Assembly (NCBI GenBank): GCA_902775075.1
Contig: CACYKX010000003.1
Span: 1-51,321, forward strand
Source: an uncultured Prevotellaceae bacterium
GTDB taxonomy: Bacteria; Bacteroidota; Bacteroidia; Bacteroidales; Bacteroidaceae
Direction: 5' to 3'
Length of the DNA stretch: 51,321 nucleotides
Shown here in pieces: positions 1 through 10,328 of the stretch. The stretch's first letter is position 1, and each line of letters begins with the position of its first letter. The notes below the pieces were generated by a model. The model did no database searches. It saw only the letters and a list, made by a program, of their open reading frames with translations, and was not told the origin of the DNA. The translations under genes were made by a program, and so were the position numbers.

Positions 1-2
1 AA

Positions 3-2036
3 TTACCAAAGTTGTAAACGCTCATTTTCTGGCAGATACATCTTATCACCTTTCTTCACATTGAAAGCCTTATACCAAGCATCAATATGAGGTAGAGCGC
101 CGTTTACACGCCATTCACCCAAAGAATGAGGGTCACGTTTTACGCGATTACGAATTTCTTTTTCTGTGATATTCTGCCCCCAAACACCAGCATAAGCCAA
201 GAAGAAACGTTGGTCTGCAGTAAAACCATTTTTCTCTTTCAATGGCTTCTTGGCTGTGGCATTCTTATATGCGTTAAAGGCAACCTGAAGGCCTCCATGA
301 TCTGCAAGATTCTCACCCAATGTAAAACGACCATTAGCATTCAAGTCTGGCAACACCTTAATATTACTGAAGAAGTTTGCATACAAATCTGCGCGCTTCT
401 CAAAACCTTTCGCGTCTTGAGCTGTCCACCAATCCTTCATATTACCATCAGCATCATACTGACGACCTTGATCATCAAATCCATGAGTCATCTCATGACC
501 GATAACGACTCCGATAGCACCATAGTTGAAAGCTTCATCTGCCTTTGGATCGAAGAATGGATACTGAAGAATACCTGCTGGGAAACATATTTCATTGGTT
601 GTAGGATTATAATATGCATTAACAGTCTGAGGAGTCATACCCCACTCATCGCGATCTACTGGTTTACCTGCTTTATCGGCAATATGCTTATCATGAGCAA
701 ATTTACGGCATGCCATAACATTCTCATAAAAACTCTTATTTGGATTAATAGTAAGTTTGCTATAATCTGTCCACTTATTTGGATAACCTACCTTTACATA
801 AAATTTATCCAATTTCTTATGAGCATTTGCCTTTGTCGTATCACTCATCCATGTCTGTGCATCAATACGTTGACCTAAACTAATTTGTAAGTTCTTAATC
901 AACTCTACCATCATCTTCTTACTTGACTCTGGGAAATATTTCTTAGCATACATTTTGCCTAATGCTTCACCCATCTGAGACTCTACCTGAGATGTTGCAC
1001 GTTTCCAAAGAGGATAATCTTCCTTACGTCCACTCATCGTTTTACCAAAGAAATCAAAGTTTGCTTCACGAATTTCATCAGTAAGATAAGAAGATGAACC
1101 TGATATAACATCCCACTCCATTAGAGCCTTGATATCATCTGCGGTCTGAAGTCCAAGTAAAGCATTTAATCCGGTGAAGAACTGTGGCTGACCAACAACC
1201 ATCTCGTTGATATATTCTGTCTTTATACCTTCAGCTTGTGTAAGTGCCTTCAAAGGAATATTTGGATAGTTGGCTTCGAATTCGCTCAAACTCATCTTGT
1301 TATAGTTCGCCTGAGGATCACGCAACTCGGTCATGCTCTTAGAAATCAAAGCAACCATCGTTTCCTGCTTGAACACCTCTTCTGCTCTTTTCTGTGCCTC
1401 AGCCTTATCAAAACCATACAATTCAAACATTCTCACAATATGTTTCTTATAGGCATCTCGGATGGCAACGGTAGCAGCATCGTTATTCAGATAATAATCT
1501 TTCTGACCAAGTGTCAAACCGCTCTGATATAAATTCAGAATGTTCATAGTAACATTCTTCTGGTCTGCATCAAAGAATGATGCGAACTGCTGACCATAAC
1601 CTTGGACTGCATATTTCAACTGCAACTGGCGAAGAGTTGCTACATTCTCAGCCTTTTCAATTTCATCGAGCAAAGGTTTCACAGGACTAATACCTGCCTT
1701 ATTACGACTAGCAACATCAAGAGCCTGCTTGTAGAAGTCACTCAATTTCTGCTCAATAGTTCCTTTTTTGTATTTCTTTTTCTGGAGTTCACCAAGAATC
1801 GTATTAATACGCTTATTATTATCTTCCTGTAACTGATCAAAGCTTCCAAAACGACTATATGCGGCAGGTAAAGGATGATTCTTCTGCCAGCCTCCTGTTG
1901 CAAACTCATAGAAGTCGTCCTGAGGACGAACATTTCTGTCAAAATTCTTTTCAATAAGCCCCGATTGATTCTGTGCCATTCCCATCATTGGTACTGTGGC
2001 CATCATCATAACCGGAATTAATCTTTTCATGTTCAT
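3..2036 (-). CDS. pepO: M13-family zinc metallopeptidase (neprilysin/PepO-like)
   Basis: Secreted or periplasmic zinc endopeptidase that would cut small peptides. Seen: a signal peptide at residues 1-21 ending in GMAQ; the early M13 signature DDFYEFATGGW; the HEMTH zinc motif near residue 515; the downstream third-ligand motif GENLADHGGL; and a C-terminal CXXW-like end (RLQLW). At 677 residues it has normal family length and is complete, its stop lying at positions 3-5. It sits 23 bp after the ABC-F gene and may be read from the same transcript. Family assignment is secure. The symbol is by similarity, and substrate specificity cannot be told from sequence. Confidence 0.93.
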   Translation of the reverse strand: MNMKRLIPVMMMATVPMMGMAQNQSGLIEKNFDRNVRPQDDFYEFATGGWQKNHPLPAAYSRFGSFDQLQEDNNKRINTILGELQKKKYKKGTIEQKLSDFYKQALDVASRNKAGISPVKPLLDEIEKAENVATLRQLQLKYAVQGYGQQFASFFDADQKNVTMNILNLYQSGLTLGQKDYYLNNDAATVAIRDAYKKHIVRMFELYGFDKAEAQKRAEEVFKQETMVALISKSMTELRDPQANYNKMSLSEFEANYPNIPLKALTQAEGIKTEYINEMVVGQPQFFTGLNALLGLQTADDIKALMEWDVISGSSSYLTDEIREANFDFFGKTMSGRKEDYPLWKRATSQVESQMGEALGKMYAKKYFPESSKKMMVELIKNLQISLGQRIDAQTWMSDTTKANAHKKLDKFYVKVGYPNKWTDYSKLTINPNKSFYENVMACRKFAHDKHIADKAGKPVDRDEWGMTPQTVNAYYNPTTNEICFPAGILQYPFFDPKADEAFNYGAIGVVIGHEMTHGFDDQGRQYDADGNMKDWWTAQDAKGFEKRADLYANFFSNIKVLPDLNANGRFTLGENLADHGGLQVAFNAYKNATAKKPLKEKNGFTADQRFFLAYAGVWGQNITEKEIRNRVKRDPHSLGEWRVNGALPHIDAWYKAFNVKKGDKMYLPENERLQLW

Positions 2037-2059
2037 AATTTAGATTTTTATATATTACA

Positions 2060-4006
2060 TTAATTCAATTCTTCTAGCTTTTGAGAAAGTTCAAACCAAT
2101 GGTCATTCTCTTGATCAAGACTCTTTTGCAAAGATGTATACTCTGTGACAAGATCCATATTACTAGCATTTTCTGGCTTCATCAGCATCTCATCAAGTTC
2201 AGCTTTACGCTTTTCCATCGACTCTATCTTTGCTTCGGATTCTTTAATAGCCTTCTCGACTTTTCGAATTTTCTTTTGCTGTTCCTTATGCTCTGTATAA
2301 CTCTGTTTATTTACAGTCTGCTGTGACTGCGCAGAAACATTTTTCGCATCAACTTTCTCTTTTGATGAACTTGTACTATTCAATGCTTCATGTATAGTAT
2401 CTGCATGATGAGCACGAAGATAGTCATAAATACCTCCAAGGTGTTCTTTCACTTCTCCATGTCCAAACTCATAAACCTTACTTACCAAGCCATCAAGGAA
2501 CTCACGGTCATGACTTACAATGATTGCAGTTCCATCAAATGCCTTAATCGCTTCTTTCAGCACATCCTTAGAAGGCATATCCAAATGGTTGGTTGGCTCA
2601 TCCAATATCAACAGATTAACAGGCTCTAACAAGAGTTTTATCATTGCCAATCTACTACGTTCGCCTCCAGAAAGAAACTTCACGTATTTTTCAGAAGTTT
2701 CGCCTCCGAACATAAAAGCTCCTAATAGATCATTGATTTTCAATCGCATGTCTCCTGTTGCCACCCGATCTATGGTATCATATATCGTAATATTTTCATC
2801 AAGGAGCTGAGCCTGATTCTGAGCGAAATAACCAATCTGAACATTATGTCCGATTTTCAACTGACCAGTATAAGGTATTTCGCCCATAATACACTTTACT
2901 AATGTAGATTTACCTTCTCCGTTCTTACCTACGAAAGCTACCTTCTCTCCACGTTTGATTGTAAATGTGACATGGTCGAATATTGTATGATTACCATAAT
3001 CTTTGCGTACTTCATCACAAATCACAGGATAATCTCCACTACGTAAACAAGGAGGAAACTTCAGATGCATTGCAGAACGATCTATTTCATCAATCTGAAC
3101 AGGAACTATCTTTTCTAATTGTCTGATACGTTGCTGCACCTGAACTGCCTTCGATGCCTGATAACGGAATCTATCAATGAAAGCTTGGATATCTGCTATT
3201 TCTTTCTGCTGATTTTCATAAGCACGCATCTGCTGTTCATGACGTTCTTCACGTAGAACAACATACTCATTATATTTTACTTTGTAGTCTTCTATATGTC
3301 CGCAGGTTATCTCCAAAGTACGATTAGTAACATTATTGATAAATGCCCGGTCGTGACTAACAAGAACCACAGCACTAGCACTATTTGCCAAAAATTGCTC
3401 CAACCATTGAATACTCTCAATATCCAAATGGTTAGTAGGTTCATCCAATAAAAGAACATCAGGTTTGGTTAGAAGAATCTTAGCCAACTCTATACGCATA
3501 CGCCATCCACCAGAGAACTCCTTAGTAGGACGTTCCAAATCAGAACGTTCAAATCCCAAGCCACTAAGTGTACGCTCTATTTCTGCTTCGTAGTTTTCCC
3601 CACCCATCATCATAAAGCGCTCATGCTCCTGGGTAAAACGTTCTACAAGAGAGGCATAACTATCACTCTCATAGTCTGTACGGGTTGCCATTTCCTGCTG
3701 CATTCTATCCAGTTCAGCCTTCATCTCTGTAATACGAGCAAATGCTTTACGAGTCTCTTCCCGGACTGTTGTATCATCTTGTAACTTCATAACCTGTGGT
3801 AAATACCCTACCTTACAATCGTTAGGGATTGAAACTGTACCAGAAGTTGGTTTCTGAATACCACACAAAATCTTTAGCATAGTCGACTTGCCAGCTCCAT
3901 TTTTGCCGACAAGAGCTATCCTATCACGAGGATTCACAACAAAACTTACATTATCAAAAAGTGGACGAGTTCCGAATTCGACCTTTAATCCTTCTACAGA
4001 AATCAT
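2060..4006 (-). CDS. ABC-F family ATPase (ribosome-associated, Uup/EttA type)
   Basis: Soluble protein with two ABC cassettes and no membrane segments, so a translation-factor type ABC-F rather than a transporter. Seen: first Walker A GKNGAGKST near residue 35, signature FSGGWRMRIELAK, Walker B VLLLDEPTNHLD; second Walker A GKNGEGKST, signature LSGGERSRLAM, Walker B LLILDEPTNHLD. A charged interdomain linker lies between the cassettes, and the C-terminal ~100 residues form a charged coiled coil, as in Uup. Known members bind the ribosomal E site or resolve stalled ribosomes; the subtype is not assigned here. It has its own Bacteroidetes-type promoter at 4034-4064. Confidence 0.93.
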   Translation of the reverse strand: MISVEGLKVEFGTRPLFDNVSFVVNPRDRIALVGKNGAGKSTMLKILCGIQKPTSGTVSIPNDCKVGYLPQVMKLQDDTTVREETRKAFARITEMKAELDRMQQEMATRTDYESDSYASLVERFTQEHERFMMMGGENYEAEIERTLSGLGFERSDLERPTKEFSGGWRMRIELAKILLTKPDVLLLDEPTNHLDIESIQWLEQFLANSASAVVLVSHDRAFINNVTNRTLEITCGHIEDYKVKYNEYVVLREERHEQQMRAYENQQKEIADIQAFIDRFRYQASKAVQVQQRIRQLEKIVPVQIDEIDRSAMHLKFPPCLRSGDYPVICDEVRKDYGNHTIFDHVTFTIKRGEKVAFVGKNGEGKSTLVKCIMGEIPYTGQLKIGHNVQIGYFAQNQAQLLDENITIYDTIDRVATGDMRLKINDLLGAFMFGGETSEKYVKFLSGGERSRLAMIKLLLEPVNLLILDEPTNHLDMPSKDVLKEAIKAFDGTAIIVSHDREFLDGLVSKVYEFGHGEVKEHLGGIYDYLRAHHADTIHEALNSTSSSKEKVDAKNVSAQSQQTVNKQSYTEHKEQQKKIRKVEKAIKESEAKIESMEKRKAELDEMLMKPENASNMDLVTEYTSLQKSLDQENDHWFELSQKLEELN

Positions 4007-4033
4007 TTTAATTAACTAATATCTAACAGAATG

Positions 4034-4064
4034 CAAATATACAGAATAAAGATAAGAGTACAAA
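4034..4064 (-). promoter_or_regulatory. Promoter of the ABC-F gene
   Basis: On the minus strand a TTTG (-33 box) is followed after 19 bases by TATATTTG (-7 box), matching the Bacteroidetes consensus TTTG-N19..21-TAnnTTTG. The predicted transcript start is about 20-25 nt before the ATG at 4006. Confidence 0.75.
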
Positions 4065-4138
4065 ACAAAAATGAAGTTATTCGTCACTACCAGATTCCTC
4101 AATATGCAAAAAAATATATCAGACAATAAAATATTAAA

Positions 4139-4175
4139 ACAAAAAAATGCACCAATTCATACGAATTGGTGCATT
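4139..4175 (-). terminator. Rho-independent terminator after rplT
   Basis: A perfect 13-bp stem (AATGCACCAATTC at 4146-4158 pairing with 4163-4175) with a 4-base loop is followed on the minus strand by a run of seven T. It lies about 30 bp past the rplT stop and ends the infC-rpmI-rplT transcript. Confidence 0.92.
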
Positions 4176-4203
4176 CAATATCGTAGTAACGTTAACTATA
4201 CGT

Positions 4204-4548
4204 TTACTTTACCTTGTCAACAATAGCCTTGAAAGCCTCTGGATTGTTAACAGCGAGGTCAGCGAGAACCTTACGGTTAATCTCGATACCTGCTTTGTGC
4301 AGAGCACCCATCAACTGGCTATAGCTCATATCCTGCAAACGTGCAGCAGCGTTGATACGCTGGATCCACAATGCACGGAAATTACGCTTCTTGTTACGAC
4401 GGTCACGATAAGCGTAGGTAAGACCCTTTTCCCAAGTATTCTTAGCTACTGTCCAAACGTTCTTGCGAGCTCCATAATAACCTTTAGTGAGCTTCAGGAT
4501 ACGTGTTCTTTTTGCTTTTGATGCAACGTGATTTACTGATCTTGGCAT
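4204..4548 (-). CDS. rplT: 50S ribosomal protein L20
   Basis: Large-subunit protein that binds 23S rRNA early in 50S assembly. The 114 residues match the family: basic N-terminus [14 protein letters not shown], then the [10 protein letters not shown] and [21 protein letters not shown] blocks and the C-terminal globular [12 protein letters not shown] segment. It is the last gene of infC-rpmI-rplT, the usual bacterial order, with a strong terminator immediately downstream. In other bacteria L20 or L35 feeds back on translation of this operon; no L20-binding mimic was identified here with confidence. Confidence 0.98.
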   Translation of the reverse strand: MPRSVNHVASKAKRTRILKLTKGYYGARKNVWTVAKNTWEKGLTYAYRDRRNKKRNFRALWIQRINAAARLQDMSYSQLMGALHKAGIEINRKVLADLAVNNPEAFKAIVDKVK

Positions 4549-4588
4549 AATTTTTTCTCTTTAAAAGTTCGACTAAAAAGTTAATAAA

Positions 4589-4786
4589 TTAACGGAGGCA
4601 GAGCAAGTCGCGTACCTGCTTCATATTGGTCTGGTCAACAATTGTCTGATGTACCAGATTTCTCTTCTGCTTCTTTGTCTTCTTAGTCAGAATGTGACTG
4701 TGATAAGCGTGATGACGCTTAATCTTACCTGTACCGGTGAAACGGAATCTCTTCTTTGCGCCGGAATTAGTCTTTACTTTTGGCAT
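4589..4786 (-). CDS. rpmI: 50S ribosomal protein L35
   Basis: Small, very basic 65-residue 50S protein. Seen: start [31 protein letters not shown], typical of L35. The open frame continues upstream to 4861, but the residues before MPKV have no family counterpart, so the start is set at 4786. The gene lies between infC and rplT. The 77-bp spacer from infC contains a possible hairpin (minus-strand GTGG...CCAC enclosing TACC...GGTA). Confidence 0.97.
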   Translation of the reverse strand: MPKVKTNSGAKKRFRFTGTGKIKRHHAYHSHILTKKTKKQKRNLVHQTIVDQTNMKQVRDLLCLR

Positions 4787-4863
4787 TTTTGTTTGTTTTA
4801 AATTGTTATAAATAAAAGGTGGCAACGCATATACCAAGGCGGTACCACTCAGTAATTTCATTC

Positions 4864-5553
4864 TTAATCTTCAGAAGCCTCAGCTAACTTTTTCAGGGCT
4901 TCTCCACCCTTTGCATTAGCTAAGCCATTTGCCTCTGCACGTGCTTTTTTAGCCTCTGCAACAGCTTTTGCTTCGGCTTCCTCTGCAAGTTCACGATCAC
5001 GCTTTTGCTGACTTTTCTTTGCAACACCAGCTTTTTTAGGAGCCATATAGAGGAACATTTTCTTTCCCTCAAGTTTAGGCAACTGTTCTACCTTACCATA
5101 TTCCTCAAGGTCATTTGCAAAACGAAGCAAGAGAACTTCACCTTGTTCCTTGAAAAGAATACTACGACCACGGAAGAATACATATGCACGCACCTTATTA
5201 CCTTCTTCCAAGAACTCCTGAGCATGTTTCAATTTAAATTGATAATCATGTTCATCAGTCTGAGGTCCGAATCGAATTTCCTTGACTTCTACCTTTACCT
5301 GCTTCTGCTTCATTTCTTTTTGACGCTTCTTCTGCTGGTACAAGAACTTAGAATAGTCGATAAGACGACATACCGGAGGTTGTGCATTAGGAGAAATCTC
5401 TACTAGATCCACCCCTTCTTGGCGAGCAAGATCCAAAGCTTTACGGGTTGGCATTACTTCAGCGCCTTCGTCGCCTACTACTCTTACCTCGCGTACACGA
5501 ATCTGTTCATTGATACGGAACTGATTCTTCAATTTTTTAGTGTCATTCTTCAT
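4864..5553 (-). CDS. infC: Translation initiation factor IF-3
   Basis: Binds the 30S subunit, blocks premature 50S joining and checks start-codon/initiator-tRNA pairing. Seen: N-domain [30 protein letters not shown], linker, then C-domain [33 protein letters not shown]. The 229 residues exceed the usual ~180 because of an Ala/Glu/Lys-rich tail after about residue 175, a kind of extension common in Bacteroidetes. The start is a normal ATG, not the rare AUU used in E. coli. It heads infC-rpmI-rplT and has its own promoter at 5619-5650. Confidence 0.97.
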   Translation of the reverse strand: MKNDTKKLKNQFRINEQIRVREVRVVGDEGAEVMPTRKALDLARQEGVDLVEISPNAQPPVCRLIDYSKFLYQQKKRQKEMKQKQVKVEVKEIRFGPQTDEHDYQFKLKHAQEFLEEGNKVRAYVFFRGRSILFKEQGEVLLLRFANDLEEYGKVEQLPKLEGKKMFLYMAPKKAGVAKKSQQKRDRELAEEAEAKAVAEAKKARAEANGLANAKGGEALKKLAEASED

Positions 5554-5618
5554 TAACTGTTCTGTTCTTTCTAGAAATCTTTATTTTTTATAATCATCCA
5601 ACTTTAGATAATCGGCTG

Positions 5619-5650
5619 CAAAATTACAAAAAAGTCGGAAATAAACCAAA
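5619..5650 (-). promoter_or_regulatory. Promoter of infC-rpmI-rplT, overlapping the thrS terminator
   Basis: Minus-strand TTTG (5650-5647) and TAATTTTG (5626-5619) are separated by 20 bases, a full match to the Bacteroidetes consensus. The -33 box falls in the loop of the thrS terminator hairpin, and the spacer runs through one arm. The leader before the infC ATG is about 60 nt. Confidence 0.75.
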
Positions 5651-5667
5651 TTATTCCCGACTTTTTT
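5628..5667 (-). terminator. Terminator hairpin between thrS and infC
   Basis: AAAAAAGTCGG at 5628-5638 pairs with CCGACTTTTTT at 5657-5667. After one mismatch the stem continues with 5 more A/T pairs (5640-5644 with 5651-5655). The T/A flanks make it able to work in either direction. It lies about 30 bp past the thrS stop and should reduce or stop readthrough into infC. Confidence 0.85.
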
Positions 5668-5697
5668 ATATATTTACTTTATATTTTCTTAACTTCT

Positions 5698-7647
5698 TTA
5701 GTCGATTGCATTCAACTGTTCTGCAACTTCATCGTTAATACGCTGAGCAAATTCTTCCATCTTCATGGTTGCTTGCTCACCGCCTCCACGCTTACGCATA
5801 GATACGAGACCTTCTGCAGATTCTTTTTCTCCGACCACAATCATATAAGGTACTCGTTTCAACTCGTTATCACGAATCTTACGTCCTATCTTCTCATTAC
5901 GGTCATCAATGTATGCACGAACATCCTTGCTATCCAGATATTTCTTAACTTTAGCAGCATATTCATTATACTTCTCAGAAATTGGCAAGATAGCTACCTG
6001 GTCAGGAGTTAACCAAAGTGGGAAATGACCTGCTGTATGTTCTATCAGCACAGCCGTAAAGCGTTCTAATGAACCGAATGGTGCACGGTGAATCATTACC
6101 GGAGTCTTCTTTGTATTATCCTCAGCAGTATATTCCAACTTGAAACGCTGTGGCAAGTTATAGTCTACCTGGATAGTACCCAACTGCCATCTACGACCAA
6201 TAGCATCTTTCACCATGAAGTCGAGCTTTGGACCATAGAATGCAGCCTCGCCCTCTTCCTCACGAGCGTTCAAACCTTTCTCCTTACAAGCTTCACGAAT
6301 CGCATTTTGACTCTCTTCCCAGATTTCATCTGAACCAATATACTTTTCTGTATCCTTTGGATCACGCAAAGAAATCTGAGCTTCATAGTCTTTAAAGCCA
6401 AAGATATTAAACACCTTCTGAATAATATCAATAACATTTTCGAATTCTGCTTTCACCTGATCTGGACGAACAAAGATATGTGCATCATCCTGAGTAAATG
6501 TACGAACACGAGTCAATCCGTGCAATTCACCGCTCTTCTCGTAGCGGAAAACAGTACCGAACTCAGCGATACGCAATGGAAGATCTTTGTATGAACGTGG
6601 CTTGCGAGCATAAACCTCACAGTGATGAGGGCAGTTCATAGGCTTCAACATATACTCCTCATCCTCCTCCGGAGTATGAATTGGCTGGAAAGCATCCTTA
6701 CCATAATGTGCCCAGTGACCAGAAGTAATATAAAGGTTTTTACTTCCAATTCCCGGAGTGATTACTTCTTGGTAATTGTAAGGCTTCAGCACACGACGAA
6801 GCAACTCCTGCAAGCGCAAACGAAGTTGTGTTCCTTTCGGCAACCAAATAGGAAGACCTTTACCAACTCTATCAGAGAACATAAAGAGTTCCATCTCCTT
6901 ACCAATCTTACGATGGTCACGCTTTTTAGCTTCCTCAAGCATTACCAAATACTCATCGAGCATTTTCTTCTTAGGGAATGAAATACCATAAATACGTGTC
7001 ATCTGCTCACGCTTAGCATCACCACGCCAGAACGCGCCTGCTACACTTGTAATTTTTACAGCTTTAATTAAGCCTGTAGACACCAAGTGAGGACCGCGAC
7101 ATAGGTCAGTAAAAGCGCCTTGGGTATATGTTGTGATGGTACCATCTTCCAAGTCTTGCTCAATATGCTCGCATTTATATTCCTGTCCGTCAGCTTTGAA
7201 TTCTTTCAAAGCATCAGCCTTAGAAACCTCTTTACGAACAACAGGCTCGTCCTTTTTAGCAAGTTCCATCATCTTTGCTTCGATCTTTGCGAAATCATTC
7301 TCCGAGATAGCAACGCCCTTAGGAGGCATAACATCATAGAAGAATCCATTTTCAACAGCAGGACCAAAACCGAACTGTACACCAGGATAGAGCTCCTGCA
7401 ATGCTTCTGCCAACAAGTGGGCAGATGTATGCCAGAAGGTATGTTTTCCCTGCTCGTCCTCGAACTTATAGAGGGCGATTGTTGCGTCCTCATTAATAGG
7501 ACGATTCAACTCTACAATTTCACCATTAACACCGCAAGATACAACGTTGCGAGCGAGAGCCGGTGAGATACTCTCGGCGATTTGAAGACCAGTTACGCCC
7601 TGTTCATACTCACGAACAGATCCGTCTGGGAATGTGATTTTAACCAT
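5698..7647 (-). CDS. thrS: Threonine-tRNA ligase
   Basis: Charges tRNA-Thr with threonine. At 649 residues it is full length with domains in order: TGS (residues 1-62, [25 protein letters not shown]), editing domain with [11 protein letters not shown] and the later C/H zinc-like motif TDLCRGPHL, class II catalytic core (motif 2 [26 protein letters not shown]; motif 3 [11 protein letters not shown]) and anticodon-binding domain from about residue 545. It has its own promoter. Unlike the classical thrS-infC-rpmI-rplT operon, a hairpin terminator and a new promoter separate it from infC. No T-box leader was seen. Confidence 0.98.
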   Translation of the reverse strand: MVKITFPDGSVREYEQGVTGLQIAESISPALARNVVSCGVNGEIVELNRPINEDATIALYKFEDEQGKHTFWHTSAHLLAEALQELYPGVQFGFGPAVENGFFYDVMPPKGVAISENDFAKIEAKMMELAKKDEPVVRKEVSKADALKEFKADGQEYKCEHIEQDLEDGTITTYTQGAFTDLCRGPHLVSTGLIKAVKITSVAGAFWRGDAKREQMTRIYGISFPKKKMLDEYLVMLEEAKKRDHRKIGKEMELFMFSDRVGKGLPIWLPKGTQLRLRLQELLRRVLKPYNYQEVITPGIGSKNLYITSGHWAHYGKDAFQPIHTPEEDEEYMLKPMNCPHHCEVYARKPRSYKDLPLRIAEFGTVFRYEKSGELHGLTRVRTFTQDDAHIFVRPDQVKAEFENVIDIIQKVFNIFGFKDYEAQISLRDPKDTEKYIGSDEIWEESQNAIREACKEKGLNAREEEGEAAFYGPKLDFMVKDAIGRRWQLGTIQVDYNLPQRFKLEYTAEDNTKKTPVMIHRAPFGSLERFTAVLIEHTAGHFPLWLTPDQVAILPISEKYNEYAAKVKKYLDSKDVRAYIDDRNEKIGRKIRDNELKRVPYMIVVGEKESAEGLVSMRKRGGGEQATMKMEEFAQRINDEVAEQLNAID

Positions 7648-7676
7648 AATACAAATTGATTTATCTTAATCGGGGA

Positions 7677-7708
7677 CAAAGATACTATTTTTTATCCGTA
7701 ACAAACAA
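7677..7708 (-). promoter_or_regulatory. Promoter of thrS
   Basis: Minus-strand TTG (7708-7706), 21 bases, then TATCTTTG (7684-7677). A second TTTG lies 17 bases upstream of the -7 box. The leader would be about 25 nt. Confidence 0.65.
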
Positions 7709-7709
7709 T

Positions 7710-7739
7710 AAAAGCCACATAAATTTATGTAGCTTTTAT
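7710..7739 (-). terminator. Terminator after the TPR gene
   Basis: Hairpin of GC-poor arms (minus strand AAAGC-ACATAAATTTATGT-GCTTT with one mismatch), followed by a short T-rich stretch. It lies about 35 bp past the TPR gene stop. Confidence 0.6.
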
Positions 7740-7771
7740 AATGTTTAATCATTCAGGAATGATATACACAA

Positions 7772-9742
7772 TTATTTAACGGTAATTCGTTTAATAATAC
7801 TATATGCATCAAACAGTCCTAATTCTCCAGCCTTACTTAAATCACTTATACCTTGTGTCTTATTCTGGCTTTTAACACGAGCGATACCTCGATTATACCA
7901 AGCTTCCGCCATTCTGCCATCCATTTCTATAGCTTTAGAATAGTCATCAATGGCTTGACTATATTCCTTTCTGGAAGCATGCATATTACCTCTATTATAA
8001 TATAGGTATGGATTATTCGGATTCAAACGAATTGCATCATCAAAATCTGCACGAGTCTGACCCGCTATCAACTGATTGCTTATACCTTGACTGGTATTAT
8101 AATTACTCTGCATTTCTTCGCACACAGCTCGCTGCCAATATGCAAGTCTATTTTTATCATTCATCTGAATAACAGCAGTCAGATCATTAATCGCTGATTC
8201 GAAATCTTGCAAAGCACTATATGCAATTGCGCGAAGCATCAGCTGCCGACTCATAACATCCACATCCTTCACATTACCTATCGACTTACTCAGTTTATCA
8301 ATATAATTGAACATTGATAAACTTTGCTGTTCCGTCATTTGTGAAGGAGTACAACTAAGGAACACCGTTTTCTCAGCCTTTGACAAACGGTTTAATTCCT
8401 CTATATCTTTATCAAACGCACGATCTGCGCCAACAGTTTCCTGATGGAAATATGACATCTGATACATTGGCAAGAAAGCGATTTCTACACTTCGGTTCTG
8501 TACTTTTCCTCTATATTCACTTTTATACTCATGACCTTCCGATGGCGTACCGTCATCAGCAACAACAATCTGATTATACTTATCCAGATCTATTTCCGAA
8601 CGTTTGCGCATTTCCTTACGCTTATTCTTGCTCCATCTAGGTTGTATTCCTATATGTTTATTCATCTGAGCTTTAAAGATTCGGAATTCATCCAGTTCTG
8701 CTTTAGCTGTCATCCCCAATTTTCGATAGCATCTAGCACGTTGCGCCAAACCGGTCCAGAAATTTGGAAATTGTTCTATCACCTTACTATAATCGCGAAT
8801 AGCAGCTCTTATCTGCCCCGTTCTATCATTTAGGATAGCGCGATTATAAATAGCAATAAAGTTTTTCGGTTCCATTTTGATGATAAAATCAAAATCCGTT
8901 ATTGCTCGATTATCATCGCCTAGATTCATACGAAGCAGCGCCCTGTTGTAATGGGCCAAAAAGTTATTTGGATCATAGACTATCGCATTATCATAATCAT
9001 CCATCGCTCCACGTAGATTGTTATAATTCAATCGTGCCAAAGCTCTGTTTACATAGTTTTCCGCTATTTTAGGCTTTAGATGTATAGCCTTACCAATAAA
9101 TTCATCGGCCTCACGCCATTGTTGACGCCCCAAAGAAATAAGGCCACGCGTCCGCCAAGCATCATAATCATAAGGATCCAATTTCAAGCTTTCATCCAAG
9201 CTCTTAGCAGCAGCAGTCGTATCTTTCTGATGTAGATACACCTCAGCACGCAAAGAATATGCATTAGCAAAGTTCTTCCATTTCGTGATTATCGTGTCCA
9301 AATCCAATTGCGCCCCCTGATAATCCCGACTCTGCATCTTACAAAGTGCACGATTGAACCAAAAATTCTGATTATGAGGAGAAATACGAATAGCCGAATT
9401 ATAGTCTTGAATAGCATCTCGATAGTTATTCTGTCGGATTTTACAGATAGCACGAAGATCATACATCGACTCTATATACGGATTGAGTCTAATCGCCTCC
9501 GTCACATCTTTCTGAGCACCCACATAATCATCAAGACTATACTTCGCTACCCCACGAAAATACCAAGGCTCATACAGATAAGGCTTGGAATTGATTGCAA
9601 GATTAAAATATTGGATAGAGAGCACATAATCTTCGTAATACAAAGCAGAACGGCCAGCAGTTATCAATCGATCAACACGATACTGAGCCTTGGCAGTCAT
9701 TATCGAGATAACCGCCATCAAAATAATGAATACCCTCCTCAT
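7772..9742 (-). CDS. Exported tetratricopeptide-repeat protein
   Basis: Signal peptide at residues 1-19 (ending MTAKAQ), then at least nine consecutive TPR units to about residue 360 (repeated pattern of W/Y-x-x-R-A/G, then A-x-x-D-Y/F, then A-I-x-x-x-P). A non-repeat charged linker of about 100 residues follows, then a second TPR block of 3-4 units to the C-terminus. TPR solenoids hold partner proteins; the exported location suggests a periplasmic envelope scaffold, but no partner is known. It is the last gene of SPOR-ruvX-def-TPR and follows def by 17 bp, with a terminator downstream. Function is not assigned. Confidence 0.88.
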   Translation of the reverse strand: MRRVFIILMAVISIMTAKAQYRVDRLITAGRSALYYEDYVLSIQYFNLAINSKPYLYEPWYFRGVAKYSLDDYVGAQKDVTEAIRLNPYIESMYDLRAICKIRQNNYRDAIQDYNSAIRISPHNQNFWFNRALCKMQSRDYQGAQLDLDTIITKWKNFANAYSLRAEVYLHQKDTTAAAKSLDESLKLDPYDYDAWRTRGLISLGRQQWREADEFIGKAIHLKPKIAENYVNRALARLNYNNLRGAMDDYDNAIVYDPNNFLAHYNRALLRMNLGDDNRAITDFDFIIKMEPKNFIAIYNRAILNDRTGQIRAAIRDYSKVIEQFPNFWTGLAQRARCYRKLGMTAKAELDEFRIFKAQMNKHIGIQPRWSKNKRKEMRKRSEIDLDKYNQIVVADDGTPSEGHEYKSEYRGKVQNRSVEIAFLPMYQMSYFHQETVGADRAFDKDIEELNRLSKAEKTVFLSCTPSQMTEQQSLSMFNYIDKLSKSIGNVKDVDVMSRQLMLRAIAYSALQDFESAINDLTAVIQMNDKNRLAYWQRAVCEEMQSNYNTSQGISNQLIAGQTRADFDDAIRLNPNNPYLYYNRGNMHASRKEYSQAIDDYSKAIEMDGRMAEAWYNRGIARVKSQNKTQGISDLSKAGELGLFDAYSIIKRITVK

Positions 9743-9759
9743 GTGCTCTCTAAATTGAA

Positions 9760-10323
9760 TTATTTTCTATAAACCTTTGTACGATAAGCAGCACGGAATT
9801 TACCTTTCATCATATTCTTCAGTTTACTGCCGATCATATTTTTACGCAATGCAGAAACACGGTCTACATACATGATACCTTCCAGATGATCAAATTCATG
9901 CTGCATAACACGAGCCGCATAACCTTCAACCCATTCATCATGCTCTTGGAAATCCTCATCCATATATTTCACATGAATACGTGTTGGGCGAGTAACATTC
10001 TCTGAGAGGCCCGGGATTGAGAGACAGCCCTCTTCCAAGGTAGATTTCTTTGAATTTTCATCTAACTCAAGAATATGAGCATTTATGAAAGTTTTACGAT
10101 AACCTTCATACTCTGGGAAATCCTCCTTAAGCACATCCAAATCAATAACGACAACACGAATAGCCTTACCGATCTGTGGAGCAGCTAAGCCAACGCCATT
10201 ACTATTATCCAGTGTCTCATACATATTCTGAATCAACTCCTTCAAATCAGGGTAATCAGGAGTGATATCCTCGGCAACCTTTCTTAATACAGGTTGCCCA
10301 TAAATATAAATAGGTAATATCAT
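9760..10323 (-). CDS. def: Peptide deformylase
   Basis: Removes the N-formyl group from nascent proteins; iron or zinc enzyme. The three family motifs are all present: GVGLAAPQIG (near residue 43), EEGCLSIPG (metal-binding Cys) and QHEFDHLEG (HExxH). The 187 residues match the family. It begins 5 bp after ruvX, so the two are co-transcribed. Confidence 0.97.
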   Translation of the reverse strand: MILPIYIYGQPVLRKVAEDITPDYPDLKELIQNMYETLDNSNGVGLAAPQIGKAIRVVVIDLDVLKEDFPEYEGYRKTFINAHILELDENSKKSTLEEGCLSIPGLSENVTRPTRIHVKYMDEDFQEHDEWVEGYAARVMQHEFDHLEGIMYVDRVSALRKNMIGSKLKNMMKGKFRAAYRTKVYRK

Positions 10324-10328
10324 TTCTT

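Noticed and set aside
126..878. 250-residue open frame on the plus strand
   Set aside because: It is fully antisense to the M13 peptidase, has no recognisable domain, and is rich in Ile, Thr and Cys as expected of a reverse-strand shadow.
7648..7771. T-box riboswitch upstream of thrS
   Set aside because: The leader is only about 25 nt and has no T-box sequence or specifier structure; the hairpin there is the terminator of the TPR gene.
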